Assembly (NCBI RefSeq): GCF_005144585.1
Contig: NZ_SSMQ01000039.1
Coordinates: 49,300-113,299, forward strand
Source of the DNA: Polyangium fumosum
Lineage (GTDB): Bacteria > Myxococcota_A > Polyangia > Polyangiales > Polyangiaceae
Direction of reading: 5' to 3'
DNA: 64,000 bases
Positions 45,133-53,796 of this stretch are shown here, piece after piece. A program made the translations under genes and the position numbers. The stretch's first letter is position 1. The number at the start of each line of letters is the position of its first letter. The notes below the pieces were generated by a model. That model saw only the letters and a list, made by a program, of their open reading frames with translations, was not told where the DNA came from and did no database searches.

Positions 45133-46148
45133 ACCACGTCGTCTCGCGCTGCGCGGCCTGCGGGGTCGAGCTCGCCCCGGGCATGCTCGCCTGCCCCGCC
45201 TGCCGCAAGCTCGTGCACGGCGCGCGCCTCGCGGCCCTCGCGGCAGACGGCGAGGCCGCAGAGCGCGAAGGACGCATCACCGACGCCCTCACGCACTGGC
45301 GCGAGGCGCTCGGCCTCTTGCCCCCGGGCAGCACGCAGCATCGCGTCGTCGGCGAGACGATCCGCCGCCTCAGCCTGGCCCTCGAACAAGTCGGAAATAC
45401 GCCGAAGCCGCAGGGCGGACGCGCGAAGACGGTGGCAGGCCTCGGCGCCGTCGCGCTCGTCGCGTGGAACCTCAAGTACTTCCTGCTCTCGCTGCTCGGG
45501 AAGGCAAAGCTGCTCGTCTCGGGGCTCGCTTCGCTGCCCACGCTCCTCTCGATGTTCGCGTGGCTCGCGCTCGATCGATCCCGCGGGCTCACCTTCGCGC
45601 TCGGGCTCGTGGCTTCGATCTACGTGCACGAGATGGGGCACGTCTCGGCGCTTCGGCTGTACGGCATCCAGGCGACCGCGCCGATGTTCGTGCCGGGCCT
45701 CGGCGCGCTCGTGCGGATGAAGCAGTATCCGATCGACGCCCGCGAGGACGCGCGGGTCGGGCTCGCGGGGCCCGTGTGGGGGTGCGCCGCGGCGGCGATC
45801 GCGCTCGCGGCGGGGCTCGTCCTGAAGGATCGCACGATGCTCGCGGTGGCGAGCGTCGGCGCGACGCTCAACGTCTTCAACCTGGTCCCCGTCTGGCAGC
45901 TCGACGGCGCGCGGGGCTTTCGGGCGCTCGATACGCGGCAGCGGGGAATCGTGCTGACGATCGCCGCGCTCGCCGCGCTGCTCTCGGGGGACGTGATGGG
46001 CTGGATCGTGTGCGCGGCGGGGAGCTTGCGGCTCAAACAAGATCTGCCGGCGGAGGGGGATTCCCGTGCGTTCCGCACGTTCGCCGGGCTCGTCGTCGCC
46101 TTGTCGGCCATCGCGTGGGCGGCCGGGAAGGCCGCCCCGCCGGGGTGA
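45129..46148 (+). CDS. M50-family (site-2 protease-like) membrane metalloprotease
   Basis: 339 residues from a TTG that overlaps the previous stop (TTGA); no ATG or GTG lies between it and the first Zn motif. N-terminal double zinc ribbon (CAACGVELAPGMLACPAC) and a charged helical segment resembling a TPR-like spacer, then membrane helices with the zinc-binding HEMGH (167-171) and the second S2P motif NLVPVWQLDG. These proteases cleave membrane-embedded anti-sigma factors or signal peptides. The zinc-ribbon in both this and the preceding gene suggests a paired system. Its stop lies three bases from the convergent gene. Confidence 0.85.
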   Translation: MNHVVSRCAACGVELAPGMLACPACRKLVHGARLAALAADGEAAEREGRITDALTHWREALGLLPPGSTQHRVVGETIRRLSLALEQVGNTPKPQGGRAKTVAGLGAVALVAWNLKYFLLSLLGKAKLLVSGLASLPTLLSMFAWLALDRSRGLTFALGLVASIYVHEMGHVSALRLYGIQATAPMFVPGLGALVRMKQYPIDAREDARVGLAGPVWGCAAAAIALAAGLVLKDRTMLAVASVGATLNVFNLVPVWQLDGARGFRALDTRQRGIVLTIAALAALLSGDVMGWIVCAAGSLRLKQDLPAEGDSRAFRTFAGLVVALSAIAWAAGKAAPPG

Positions 46149-46151
46149 GGA

Positions 46152-48581
46152 TCAGAAGCAGAACACCTTGCAGAGGACCTCGCCCACGTCATCCACGACG
46201 TCCTCGACCTCGCTGCCCACGTCCTCCGCGAGGTCCTCGAGATCCGACACGCCGCCCTCGAACCAGCCCAGGGTCGAGTCGAGCGTCGAATTCACGACCG
46301 ACCCGGCCGTCGAGGTCCAGTTCGTGACCTCGGCGGCTGCATTCTCGGTCGTGGAGAGGAGCGCGGTGCTGGCCGTCCCGGCGACACCATTGAGCTTCGA
46401 GCCGATCTCCTCGGTGGTTCCATGCAGCCAAACCGTCGACTCCCGCGCGGCCTCCCGCGTCCACACCACCGCGACGCCCGCGTGATGGCTGATCACGATA
46501 CGACCGTCGTTCACCGCGTCGACGAGGCCGACGCGGACGTCGTGGCTCCAGTCGATGCCCCACGCGTGGAGGTTGTAGGCCATGATGTGGAGCGGAGTGC
46601 CGAAGCCGACGACCCAGCCCCGCACGTGGTTGTATGCGGTCACAGCATCGCTGCCCTTGACGTACACCGACACGCCCACGGGGACGACGACGAGCGGGAC
46701 GCTGAAGCCGTATTGCCCATCCTTGCCGTACTTGAGCTCGCCATAGAGGCCCACGCCGGCCGACAGGTTGAGCGACGCGGTCGTGCCGGAGGGATCACCC
46801 ACGCCCGTCGTGAGGACGAAGAGGTTCGATTCGAAGCCCATGGCGAGCCCGCTGTCCGTGAACATCGCGCCGGCATTGCCCTGGCCGATCTCGACCGTCG
46901 TGTACCCGAGCGCGTTCTGCGACGTGCTCGACATCATCGAGCCCGAGAAGGTCATCCCGTAACGCGATTGCTCGAAATCGCCGTTGAAGAAGGCGACCGA
47001 ATAGGTGCGTCCCTCGGGCAGGTCCGTACGGGCCGCTTCGAGCTCGGTCGCGTCGACCGTCGTGCCCACGTTCCCCACGAGATCGGAGACCGTCGCGAGC
47101 AAGCTCGCCTGTTGCGTGACGCTGAGCGTCTCCCAGAAATCCGTGCCGGCGCCGAAGTTGTATCCCGACGTGCGCAGCGCCTCGGCGATCACGAAGGGAT
47201 CGGCCACGACGAACCCATTGCCGCCGGGCAACTCGACCACGAGCAGAAGCTCCTGGGCGCCGTCGCCGTTGATGTCCTGGTAGACGAACTTCAGGGTCGG
47301 CGCGGGCACGTCGTCGAGGGCGTGGGTGATGGCGAGGCGCGGGCCTTCGAGGCTCGTGTTCTCTTTCGAGGCGAACGCGAAGTTGAGGTACGGCGTGTAC
47401 TTGGCGCGGACGAGGACGAGCGTGATCTTGCCGTTCCCATCCGCGTTGACGAAATCGACGAGCGCGTCGCTGGTGAACGAGACGGTCTTGCCCACGTCGG
47501 TGCGCTTCACCGTGAATTGCCCGAGCGCATCGACCTCCGAGTTCCGCACGCCGTCGGACGAGCTGTCGATTTCGTTCGAGAACGTCGCGTCGTTCGCCGT
47601 CGCCTCGTCGAAGCTCTCGGACGCCGCGCCGTCGCGGATGCCGAAGACGGCGAAGTTCAAGCTCTCCGGGACCGTGCCGACGTCCTGGAAGTAATTCGCG
47701 ACGTCGAGGCTCATCGTGGCCTTCTCGACCTTCGTGCCCGGCGCCATCTCGAAACGAACCACGCCCTTGCGTGTATTGGCGTGCGTGCCGCCGTTGTTCT
47801 TCACGAGGATGTCGCTCTCGGCCCCGTGGACCGTCGAGTCCCCATACCGAGCATAGGTGTCCGCGGCGGCGCCGAGCGTCTCCTCGGCCTGGATGAAGAG
47901 GCGCGGCCCGCTCAGCGTCGTGTGCTCCTTCGAGGCGAACGCCGTGTCGAAGCTGTTGCTCCGGAGGACACGCGTGACGATGAGCGTGATCACGCCGTCG
48001 TTGTCGTTGTTGATGAAATCGACGAGCGCCTGGCTCGAGAACCGCACGGTCTTGTGGAGGTCGGCCTGCGTCAGCGTGATCGTCGCGAGCGGGTCCCGGT
48101 CGGGCGTGGCGGGGTTTCCATCGAAGAGGATGGGCCAGAGCGGCGACGTGTTCACGCCCACGGCGCTATTGTTGATGATGGAATTGAACGTCGACCAGTT
48201 CGCGGTCTCCTCCTCGAAGGTCTCCGCGGCGAGTGTCGTCTCCCGGATGCCCCAGATCCGGAAATCGCAGGAGAGCGCCTCGTCGAACCTGGCGAGGTCG
48301 AGGTAAAGCGCCGCGTCCGTGGCCTTGTCCGTCGGGTTGATCTGGAACCGCATGACGGTCGCCACGGAGTTGTACGACTGGTCCGTGCTGGTGTTCCGCG
48401 AAAGCTTGACGACGAGCTCGGTCGAGCTGCCGTGGGGTCCCGATCCGTCGAGGTTCACGTGGGTATCGTCGGTCGGCGTGACGACGGTGGCCTTCGCGAT
48501 CGCCACGTTCCCGAGGAACGCGAGCGCGAATCCCATCAATCTCAAGAAAAAGGTCCTAAAGTGTTCGTGGCGGTGGTTCAC
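46152..48581 (-). CDS. Secreted protein with two DNRLRE-type domains
   Basis: 809 residues from a GTG preceded by GGAGGG. Signal peptide about 10-32 (FLRLMGFALAFLGNVAIAKA). Two tandem domains of about 180 residues share TxxxDxxVxxDxxxxHGxxxxLxVK-type starts (TPTDDTHVNLDGSGPHGSSTELVVKL and ADTYARYGDSTVHGAESDILVK), ALVDF-IN/VN-D-x-DG and FASKE-x-T-x-L-x-GPRL ends, as in DNRLRE/CBM96-like carbohydrate-binding domains. A calcium-loop-like DINGDGAQE follows at about 435, then a domain of about 370 residues (MTFSGSMMSSTSQNALGYTT) and an amphipathic acidic C-terminus ending CKVFCF. Extracellular; role unknown. Confidence 0.82.
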   Translation of the reverse strand: MNHRHEHFRTFFLRLMGFALAFLGNVAIAKATVVTPTDDTHVNLDGSGPHGSSTELVVKLSRNTSTDQSYNSVATVMRFQINPTDKATDAALYLDLARFDEALSCDFRIWGIRETTLAAETFEEETANWSTFNSIINNSAVGVNTSPLWPILFDGNPATPDRDPLATITLTQADLHKTVRFSSQALVDFINNDNDGVITLIVTRVLRSNSFDTAFASKEHTTLSGPRLFIQAEETLGAAADTYARYGDSTVHGAESDILVKNNGGTHANTRKGVVRFEMAPGTKVEKATMSLDVANYFQDVGTVPESLNFAVFGIRDGAASESFDEATANDATFSNEIDSSSDGVRNSEVDALGQFTVKRTDVGKTVSFTSDALVDFVNADGNGKITLVLVRAKYTPYLNFAFASKENTSLEGPRLAITHALDDVPAPTLKFVYQDINGDGAQELLLVVELPGGNGFVVADPFVIAEALRTSGYNFGAGTDFWETLSVTQQASLLATVSDLVGNVGTTVDATELEAARTDLPEGRTYSVAFFNGDFEQSRYGMTFSGSMMSSTSQNALGYTTVEIGQGNAGAMFTDSGLAMGFESNLFVLTTGVGDPSGTTASLNLSAGVGLYGELKYGKDGQYGFSVPLVVVPVGVSVYVKGSDAVTAYNHVRGWVVGFGTPLHIMAYNLHAWGIDWSHDVRVGLVDAVNDGRIVISHHAGVAVVWTREAARESTVWLHGTTEEIGSKLNGVAGTASTALLSTTENAAAEVTNWTSTAGSVVNSTLDSTLGWFEGGVSDLEDLAEDVGSEVEDVVDDVGEVLCKVFCF

Positions 48582-48711
48582 GGTGCCCTCCGAAGGTCGA
48601 CGAGGCGGCGTCGGCGCCTCACGAATCGAAGGTAGCTCCGTTCGATGTCCCCACAATGGCCACGGTTCGCCATGGGATGTCCACGCGTGGACATCCTCGA
48701 AACGGCCGTGA

Positions 48712-49551
48712 TCAGGGCACTTCGTGGAGCTCGGCGTAAAGCTTCGGGAGGAACGAGGCGAGGTGCGACATTTCCTGGGAGCAATGCACGAGGAGCGCGC
48801 GTGCTTCCTCCAGGCTCGGCGAAGCCACGCGCCGCGCGAAACGCGACGCGACGGCGCCGACGAACCCCGGCGCACGCACGACGCCGTGGGGCCCGCCGAG
48901 CCAGAAGCGGGATCGCATTTCGGCGCCGCCCGGGACACGCCGGACGTGATGCACGAGCCACCCGGCCTCCACGGGCAGCCCGAGGAGGCCAATCCGCGCG
49001 CAAACCACGGTGGCCTGCGCAGGATCCGCGAGCGCCGCCTCGTCGAATCCGAGTTCTGCGGGCCGGACGAACCGGATGGTGACCTGCTGCAATCGGCTGC
49101 CGATGTACTCGTCGACGAACGAAACGCGGCCGACGTAACGCGCGCGCCCCTTGGCGCCCGGCGGATCCGCGTCTCCCCAGCACGCATGCACGTGCGCGCG
49201 GGGATGCCAGAGCTTGTAACGTTGCGGCTCTTGGCCATGCCAGCCGAACCACCAATCGACCATGGCCGGCGACACGTCGGGCATGGCCGTGCGCACCGCG
49301 AGGAAGAGCGCGCCGTCGTCGCGAACGCCGTGCCCATTCTCGACCTCGTGATCTCCCGCGTCGAGGAGCCGCGGCGCCTCGTCGAGCCCGGGGAGCAGGG
49401 GCGCGGCAAGCGGACCCCAAAGAAGCGCCTCCCGCGCATGCTCCACGAGCGGCGCGATGCGCGGATTCCAGAACGTTGCATAAGGCTTGTCGCGTAGCTC
49501 GCCTTCCTGCATCCCGAGGTGGAGTGAGCGCGAAGGAATCGGGTGGCTCAT
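48712..49551 (-). CDS. DAPG/phloretin hydrolase-like protein
   Basis: 279 residues resembling the 2,4-diacetylphloroglucinol/phloretin hydrolase family, zinc enzymes that cleave carbon-carbon bonds next to phloroglucinol rings. Matching segments are DHEVENGHGVRDDGALFLAV, VDWWFGWHGQEPQRYKLWHPRAHVHAC, FVRPAELGFDEA and VHCSQEMSHLASFLPKLYAE, which contain His and Glu residues suited to metal binding. It overlaps the FAD-oxidase gene by four bases, so both are co-expressed under the divergent LysR gene. The reaction is expected to be retro-Claisen-type cleavage, but the substrate is unknown. Confidence 0.8.
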   Translation of the reverse strand: MSHPIPSRSLHLGMQEGELRDKPYATFWNPRIAPLVEHAREALLWGPLAAPLLPGLDEAPRLLDAGDHEVENGHGVRDDGALFLAVRTAMPDVSPAMVDWWFGWHGQEPQRYKLWHPRAHVHACWGDADPPGAKGRARYVGRVSFVDEYIGSRLQQVTIRFVRPAELGFDEAALADPAQATVVCARIGLLGLPVEAGWLVHHVRRVPGGAEMRSRFWLGGPHGVVRAPGFVGAVASRFARRVASPSLEEARALLVHCSQEMSHLASFLPKLYAELHEVP

Positions 49552-50897
49552 GGTCGTCCCATCCAGGCGTGAAAGGAGTGCTTCGGATCGCGGTCTCCTC
49601 GAATTCGATCGAGCCGCGCGAGGTTCTCCGACGTGACGAAGCGCGCCGGGCGTTTTCCGAGGTTCTCGTCGGCGAGCTGGCACCCGCTCGCGAGCGGCTG
49701 CATCTCCCGCATGCGATCCCCGGCCCAGGACGCGTAGAGGTCGTCGTCCTTTTCTCGTCTCCACCCTGCATACAGGGCGATGTAGATGTCGTCCTCCACG
49801 GAGAACGCCATGTCGGGGCGGTCCGGCGGCGGCGCCCAGTTGAGCCACAACACGTGCGAGGGCGGCGGCGGGAGCGTCTCGGCGATCTTGCGCAGGCCCG
49901 GGAGCAGATCGTCGATGGGGGCGTGGGTCCACATGTTGTCGACCGCATAACGATGATCGTCCGGGTAATGGTGCATGACGGCGCTGTAGAGGAGCGGCAG
50001 CGTCGCGGGGATGAAGTCGGCCTTGAGCGCGGCGCTCGGGCCGAGGGCGCTCTCGTTCATGAAGGCGAGCGCGTCGAACGTCTCGCGCGCGGTGCCCGCG
50101 AAGACGGGCGCAAAGACCTCGATGCCCGGCCCGCCCACGCCGGTCGCATTCCGCGTCATGACGAGCTGCAGCTCGACCGAGGCGGGCACGGAAGGCCCCA
50201 CGGCGCGCGCCCAGCGGAAGACGTCTTCCATCCGGGACATGGGAAAACTCTGGAACGCGAACCCCGTGACCTCGGGCTTTTCGTACACACGAAGATGAAA
50301 GCGCGTCACGACGCAGAAAAACCCGGGGCCCGAGCCACGGGCGGCCCAGTAGAGATCGGCGTTCTCCTCGGCGCTCGCGTAGACCCGCTCGCCGTCGGCG
50401 GTCACGAGATCGAGCCCGATCACGCTCATGCACGCCGGGCCCAGCGCGCGGCCGTGCCAGCCGAAGCCGCCCTGGAGCAGGTAGCCGCCGACGCACACGC
50501 CCTTGCAATGTCCCGTCGGGAAAAACAGCGAGTGCCGCCCGAGCATTTCGGCGAGCTCGTTGCCAGCGCGGCCCGGCCCCGTCGTCGCGCGCCTCGCCTT
50601 CCGGTCGATCGTGACCTCGTCGAGGCCGGAGACGTCGAGCAAGAGCCCGCCGTCCCGCAGGTGATTGCCCGCCCAGCTATGGCCCCCCGAGCGCACGCCG
50701 ATGCGCAGGCCCTCCCGCCGCGCGAGCTTCACGGCCGCGACCACGTCGCGCTCGGTCCTCGCTTGCACGATCACCTCCGGGTATCGATCGGGCACACGCG
50801 CATTCCACATCGTGGCCCGCCGTCGCTCTTCATAACCGGGAGCGCCGCGCCGGAAGGTTCGTCCCTCGTGCGGCACATCGAGATGGCTGGTCAGCAT
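49548..50897 (-). CDS. FAD-linked oxidase (berberine-bridge-enzyme-like)
   Basis: 449 residues of the PCMH/BBE family. The flavin-linking His is in RSGGHSWAGNHLRDGGLLLDVSGL; GVCVGGYLLQGGFGWHGR gives the second FAD-binding part, and the C-terminal BBE segment is YASWAGDRMREMQPLASG. Such enzymes oxidise sugars, alkaloids or polyketide/phenolic intermediates. There is no signal peptide. ATG at 50897 is chosen as the first Met before the fold; the frame upstream reads through the LysR gene. It is the first gene of the pair with the DAPG-hydrolase-like protein. Confidence 0.9.
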   Translation of the reverse strand: MLTSHLDVPHEGRTFRRGAPGYEERRRATMWNARVPDRYPEVIVQARTERDVVAAVKLARREGLRIGVRSGGHSWAGNHLRDGGLLLDVSGLDEVTIDRKARRATTGPGRAGNELAEMLGRHSLFFPTGHCKGVCVGGYLLQGGFGWHGRALGPACMSVIGLDLVTADGERVYASAEENADLYWAARGSGPGFFCVVTRFHLRVYEKPEVTGFAFQSFPMSRMEDVFRWARAVGPSVPASVELQLVMTRNATGVGGPGIEVFAPVFAGTARETFDALAFMNESALGPSAALKADFIPATLPLLYSAVMHHYPDDHRYAVDNMWTHAPIDDLLPGLRKIAETLPPPPSHVLWLNWAPPPDRPDMAFSVEDDIYIALYAGWRREKDDDLYASWAGDRMREMQPLASGCQLADENLGKRPARFVTSENLARLDRIRGDRDPKHSFHAWMGRP

Positions 50898-50911
50898 CGT
50901 TCGATGGTATG

Positions 50912-50948
50912 CTCGGCCGAGCGGCGGGCGTATGGCCAATCTCGGCCA
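50912..50948. promoter_or_regulatory. Inverted repeats in the divergent LysR/FAD-oxidase gap
   Basis: Within the 78-base gap between divergent genes lie the perfect palindrome CTCGGCCGAG (50912-50921) and TGGCC-N6-GGCCA (50933-50948). LysR-type regulators commonly bind inverted repeats in such gaps, so these are candidate operator sites. The exact recognition sequence is not established. Confidence 0.5.
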
Positions 50949-50975
50949 CCCGGTGTTCAGAAAACGACCATCCCC

Positions 50976-51863
50976 ATGGATCTCGAAGAGCTCCGAGCCT
51001 TTCTCGCGGTGGCCGAGGCCGGCTCGTTCCTGGCCGCGGCGACGTCCCTCCACATGCCGCGCGCCACGTTACGCCGGAGGATCGATCAGCTCGAAGCGCG
51101 CGCCGGCGTGCTGCTCGTGGATCGGACGCGGGACGGCGTCAGCCTCACCGAAGCCGGAAAACTCCTGGCGGCGCGCGGGCGGCTCATGGTGCAGGAGTCG
51201 AACGCGCTCTTGCAATCGGTCCGGGAGGCGGGATCCGAGCCGGCCGGCGTGCTTCGTGTCCTCTTGCCCGTGGGGTTGCCCCCGCACGTCCTCATTCACG
51301 TGCTCGGCATCGCGCGCAAGCACCCGCGCCTCGCCTTCCAGCTCCATTTCAGCGACGATCCGATCGCGGGGCTCATGGAGAGCGTGGACCTCGCCTTTCA
51401 TTTCGGCGAAACGAGCCCCGCGGGGCCGTGGGTCTCACGCGAGCTCATGCGCATTCGCGTGTGGCTCGTCGCGTCGCGTGAATACCTGGCCCGGCGCGGG
51501 ACACCACGATCCGTCGAGGAGCTTTCGCGGCACGATCTGCTCGCGTGGGAGAGCCCGGGCGAGGACGGGCGCTCCTGGCCGCTGCTCCGCGGCGGCACGT
51601 TCCCGGTCTCGCCCCTCGTCACGGCCCAAGACATTCACGTGATCCGTCAGCTCGCGCTCGCGGGGCACGGAATCGCGCTCCTGCCCGATCCCGGGATCCC
51701 GGACGAAGGGCTGCCCGAGGGCACGATCGTCCCGGTCCTGCCCGACCTCGTGGGCCGCGAGCTCGGGTTCCGTGTGGTCGTGCCGGCCGTCCTGTCCGAG
51801 ATCCCGCGCATCAAGGCGATGCTCGATCTGCTGGAGCCATTCCTGGGAAAACTGGGCTTGTAA
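50976..51863 (+). CDS. LysR-family transcription regulator
   Basis: 295 residues with the LysR winged helix at about 3-62 (LEELRAFLAVAEAGSFLAAATSLHM, RRRIDQLEARAGVLLVDR) and a substrate-binding effector domain (about 90-290, beginning GVLRVLLPVGLP). Divergent from the FAD-oxidase/DAPG-hydrolase pair, the usual arrangement for a LysR gene and its target operon, so it probably responds to an aromatic substrate or product. No obvious ribosome site. Confidence 0.92.
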   Translation: MDLEELRAFLAVAEAGSFLAAATSLHMPRATLRRRIDQLEARAGVLLVDRTRDGVSLTEAGKLLAARGRLMVQESNALLQSVREAGSEPAGVLRVLLPVGLPPHVLIHVLGIARKHPRLAFQLHFSDDPIAGLMESVDLAFHFGETSPAGPWVSRELMRIRVWLVASREYLARRGTPRSVEELSRHDLLAWESPGEDGRSWPLLRGGTFPVSPLVTAQDIHVIRQLALAGHGIALLPDPGIPDEGLPEGTIVPVLPDLVGRELGFRVVVPAVLSEIPRIKAMLDLLEPFLGKLGL

Positions 51864-51881
51864 TTCGAATAGGTGGAAACG

Positions 51882-52440
51882 ATGATCTCGCTCCGACGCC
51901 GAACCCTCGCGAAGGCTTGTGTCGCGCTCTCGGCCGCCGCCCTCACCTTCACCCTGGCCCCGGAGGCGCGCGCCGACTCCTTCCGCGATCTCGCAGAGGG
52001 GCTCGCGACGATCTTCTTTACCGGGACGTCGATCCTCGTCACCGGCACGGTCTTCACGATTCACGACGCCGCGATCGTGTCGCCAGGCGAGCCCCCGGCG
52101 CTCGGCTGGTCGATTGCAGAGAGCGCACTCGTTCGAGATCGTCGAAATGCTGGGCACGACGCCGACGATCCTCGTGGGCGCGGCGCAGCTCCTCGATCCC
52201 GCAGGCCGGGATCGTGGGGCCTGGACAGCGCTGACGGCGTGGTCGGGCGCATTGTTCGTGCACGGGGGGATCACGCTTGCCACGGCGATCGTGCGCGCGC
52301 GCGAGGACGACAAGGACGCTCCGACCATGGACGCGGAGAAGTCCCGGGGCGGGTTTGCCCCGCGATGGCACTTCGCGCCGACCCTCGTCAGCGATGGAGT
52401 TTTAAGGGCTCCCGGGATCGGCGTGAGCGGCGTCTTTTGA
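51882..52440 (+). pseudogene. Exported membrane protein, frameshifted
   Basis: The 5' part (51882 to about 52130) encodes a signal peptide (ISLRRRTLAKACVALSAAALTF) and a membrane segment (GLATIFFTGTSILVTGTVFTI), ending IAESAL. The sequence then continues coherently only in the next frame: FEIVEMLGTTPTILVGAAQL, TALTAWSGALFVHGGITLAT, and a short tail ending at the TGA at 52438-52440. A single-base change near 52128-52132 would join them into one protein of about 185 residues. This is either a true frameshift or a sequencing/assembly error. AGGTGG lies before the ATG. Its tail overlaps the convergent permease by 39 bases. Confidence 0.75.
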
Positions 52441-53751
52441 GCCATCGCTCCCGCGAGCGAACATCGCGTGCAAGAGAATGCCGGTCACGCTGCCGGCGGT
52501 GATGCCGCTTTGTAGGATCACCTGGAGCCACGGGGGCAAGCTTCGCCAGAAATTCGGAGCGCCGAGCGGAATGAGGCCCACGGCCAAAGTCGCCGCGACG
52601 ATCAACCCGTTCATGCGCCCCCGCTCGCTGTCGAAATCGACCCGCGACAGCGTACGCAGCCCGCTCGCGGCCACCTGCCCGAACATGAGCAGCCCCGCCC
52701 CGCCGAGCACGGGCGCTGGAATCGCCGCGACGAGCGCCGAGAGCTTCGGCAAGAGGCCAAGCACGACGAGGATCACGCCCGCCGCCGCGACGACCCAGCG
52801 GCTCCGCACCCGCGAGAGCGCTACGAGGCCCACGTTCTGCGCATAGGCGGTGTACGGAAATGCATTCAGCACGCCGCCCAGCATCGTGGACAAACCGTCG
52901 GCGCGTAAGCCGCGCGCGAGCGCCTCTGGCGTCAAGGGCCTGCCCGTGAGCTCGCCGAGCGCCACGAAATCCCCCGTCGATTCCACCATGACGACCAGCA
53001 TGACGAGGGCCATCGAGGCCACCGCCCCCGGATCGAAATGAGGCAGCCCGAATGCGAACGGCGTGGTCACGGCAATAAAGCGCCCCTCGCGCACGCCCGC
53101 GAGATCGAACATGCCGAGAGCCGCCGAGATCACGGTGCCCGACACGAGCCCGAGCAACACGGCCACGCTCTGCCAGAAGCCCGTGAGCACGCGTTTGTAA
53201 AGGAGAACCAGCGCGAACGTGGTGAACGCGAGGCCGAGCGCGGCCGGCGCGCCAAAATCGGGGGACGACGGGTCCCCGCCGCCCGCCCAGCGCACCGCGA
53301 CGGGCAACAAGGAAATGCCGATGAGCGTGATGATGCTGCCCGTCACGACCGGCGGAAAAAACCGGAGCAATCGTGCGAAATAGGGCGCGACGAGCAAGGT
53401 CAGCGCGCCAGCCGCGATGACGGCACCGTACACGGAGGGCAGTCCGCCCGTCTTGCCAATGAGGATCATCGGGCCGACGGCGGCGAACGTACACCCCTGG
53501 ATGACCGGTAGACGCACGCCGAAGCCGGGAAACCCCACGGTTTGCACGAGCGTCGCGAGGCCGCAGGTGAAGAGGTCGGCGCCGATGAGGGAAACGAGCT
53601 CTTCCCGCGAGAGGCCGAGCGCGCCGGCGACGATGAGCGGCACCGCGACGGCGCCGGCGTACATGGCGAGCACGTGCTGGAGGCCATACGCGAGGAGGCG
53701 CGGCAACGGCAGCCACGCGTCGACGGGATCGGGGGCGCTTTGCGAGGCCAT
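52402..53751 (-). CDS. NCS2-family purine/pyrimidine permease
   Basis: 449 residues with about 12-14 membrane helices of the uracil-xanthine permease family. Family features are the N-terminal YGLQHVLAMYAGAVAVPLIV (with the NCS2 QH), FGVRLPVIQGCTFAAV, the acidic motif VMVESTGDFVALGELTG and the AYAQNVGLVALSRVRSR segment. Transports xanthine, uric acid or uracil with a cation; the substrate is not distinguishable. Inner membrane. It overlaps the end of the frameshifted gene by 39 bases on the other strand. Confidence 0.93.
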   Translation of the reverse strand: MASQSAPDPVDAWLPLPRLLAYGLQHVLAMYAGAVAVPLIVAGALGLSREELVSLIGADLFTCGLATLVQTVGFPGFGVRLPVIQGCTFAAVGPMILIGKTGGLPSVYGAVIAAGALTLLVAPYFARLLRFFPPVVTGSIITLIGISLLPVAVRWAGGGDPSSPDFGAPAALGLAFTTFALVLLYKRVLTGFWQSVAVLLGLVSGTVISAALGMFDLAGVREGRFIAVTTPFAFGLPHFDPGAVASMALVMLVVMVESTGDFVALGELTGRPLTPEALARGLRADGLSTMLGGVLNAFPYTAYAQNVGLVALSRVRSRWVVAAAGVILVVLGLLPKLSALVAAIPAPVLGGAGLLMFGQVAASGLRTLSRVDFDSERGRMNGLIVAATLAVGLIPLGAPNFWRSLPPWLQVILQSGITAGSVTGILLHAMFARGSDGSKDAAHADPGSP

Positions 53752-53796
53752 GGCCGAGGATCGCCCCGCGCAGGCGCGAACGCAAGATCCTGCGAA

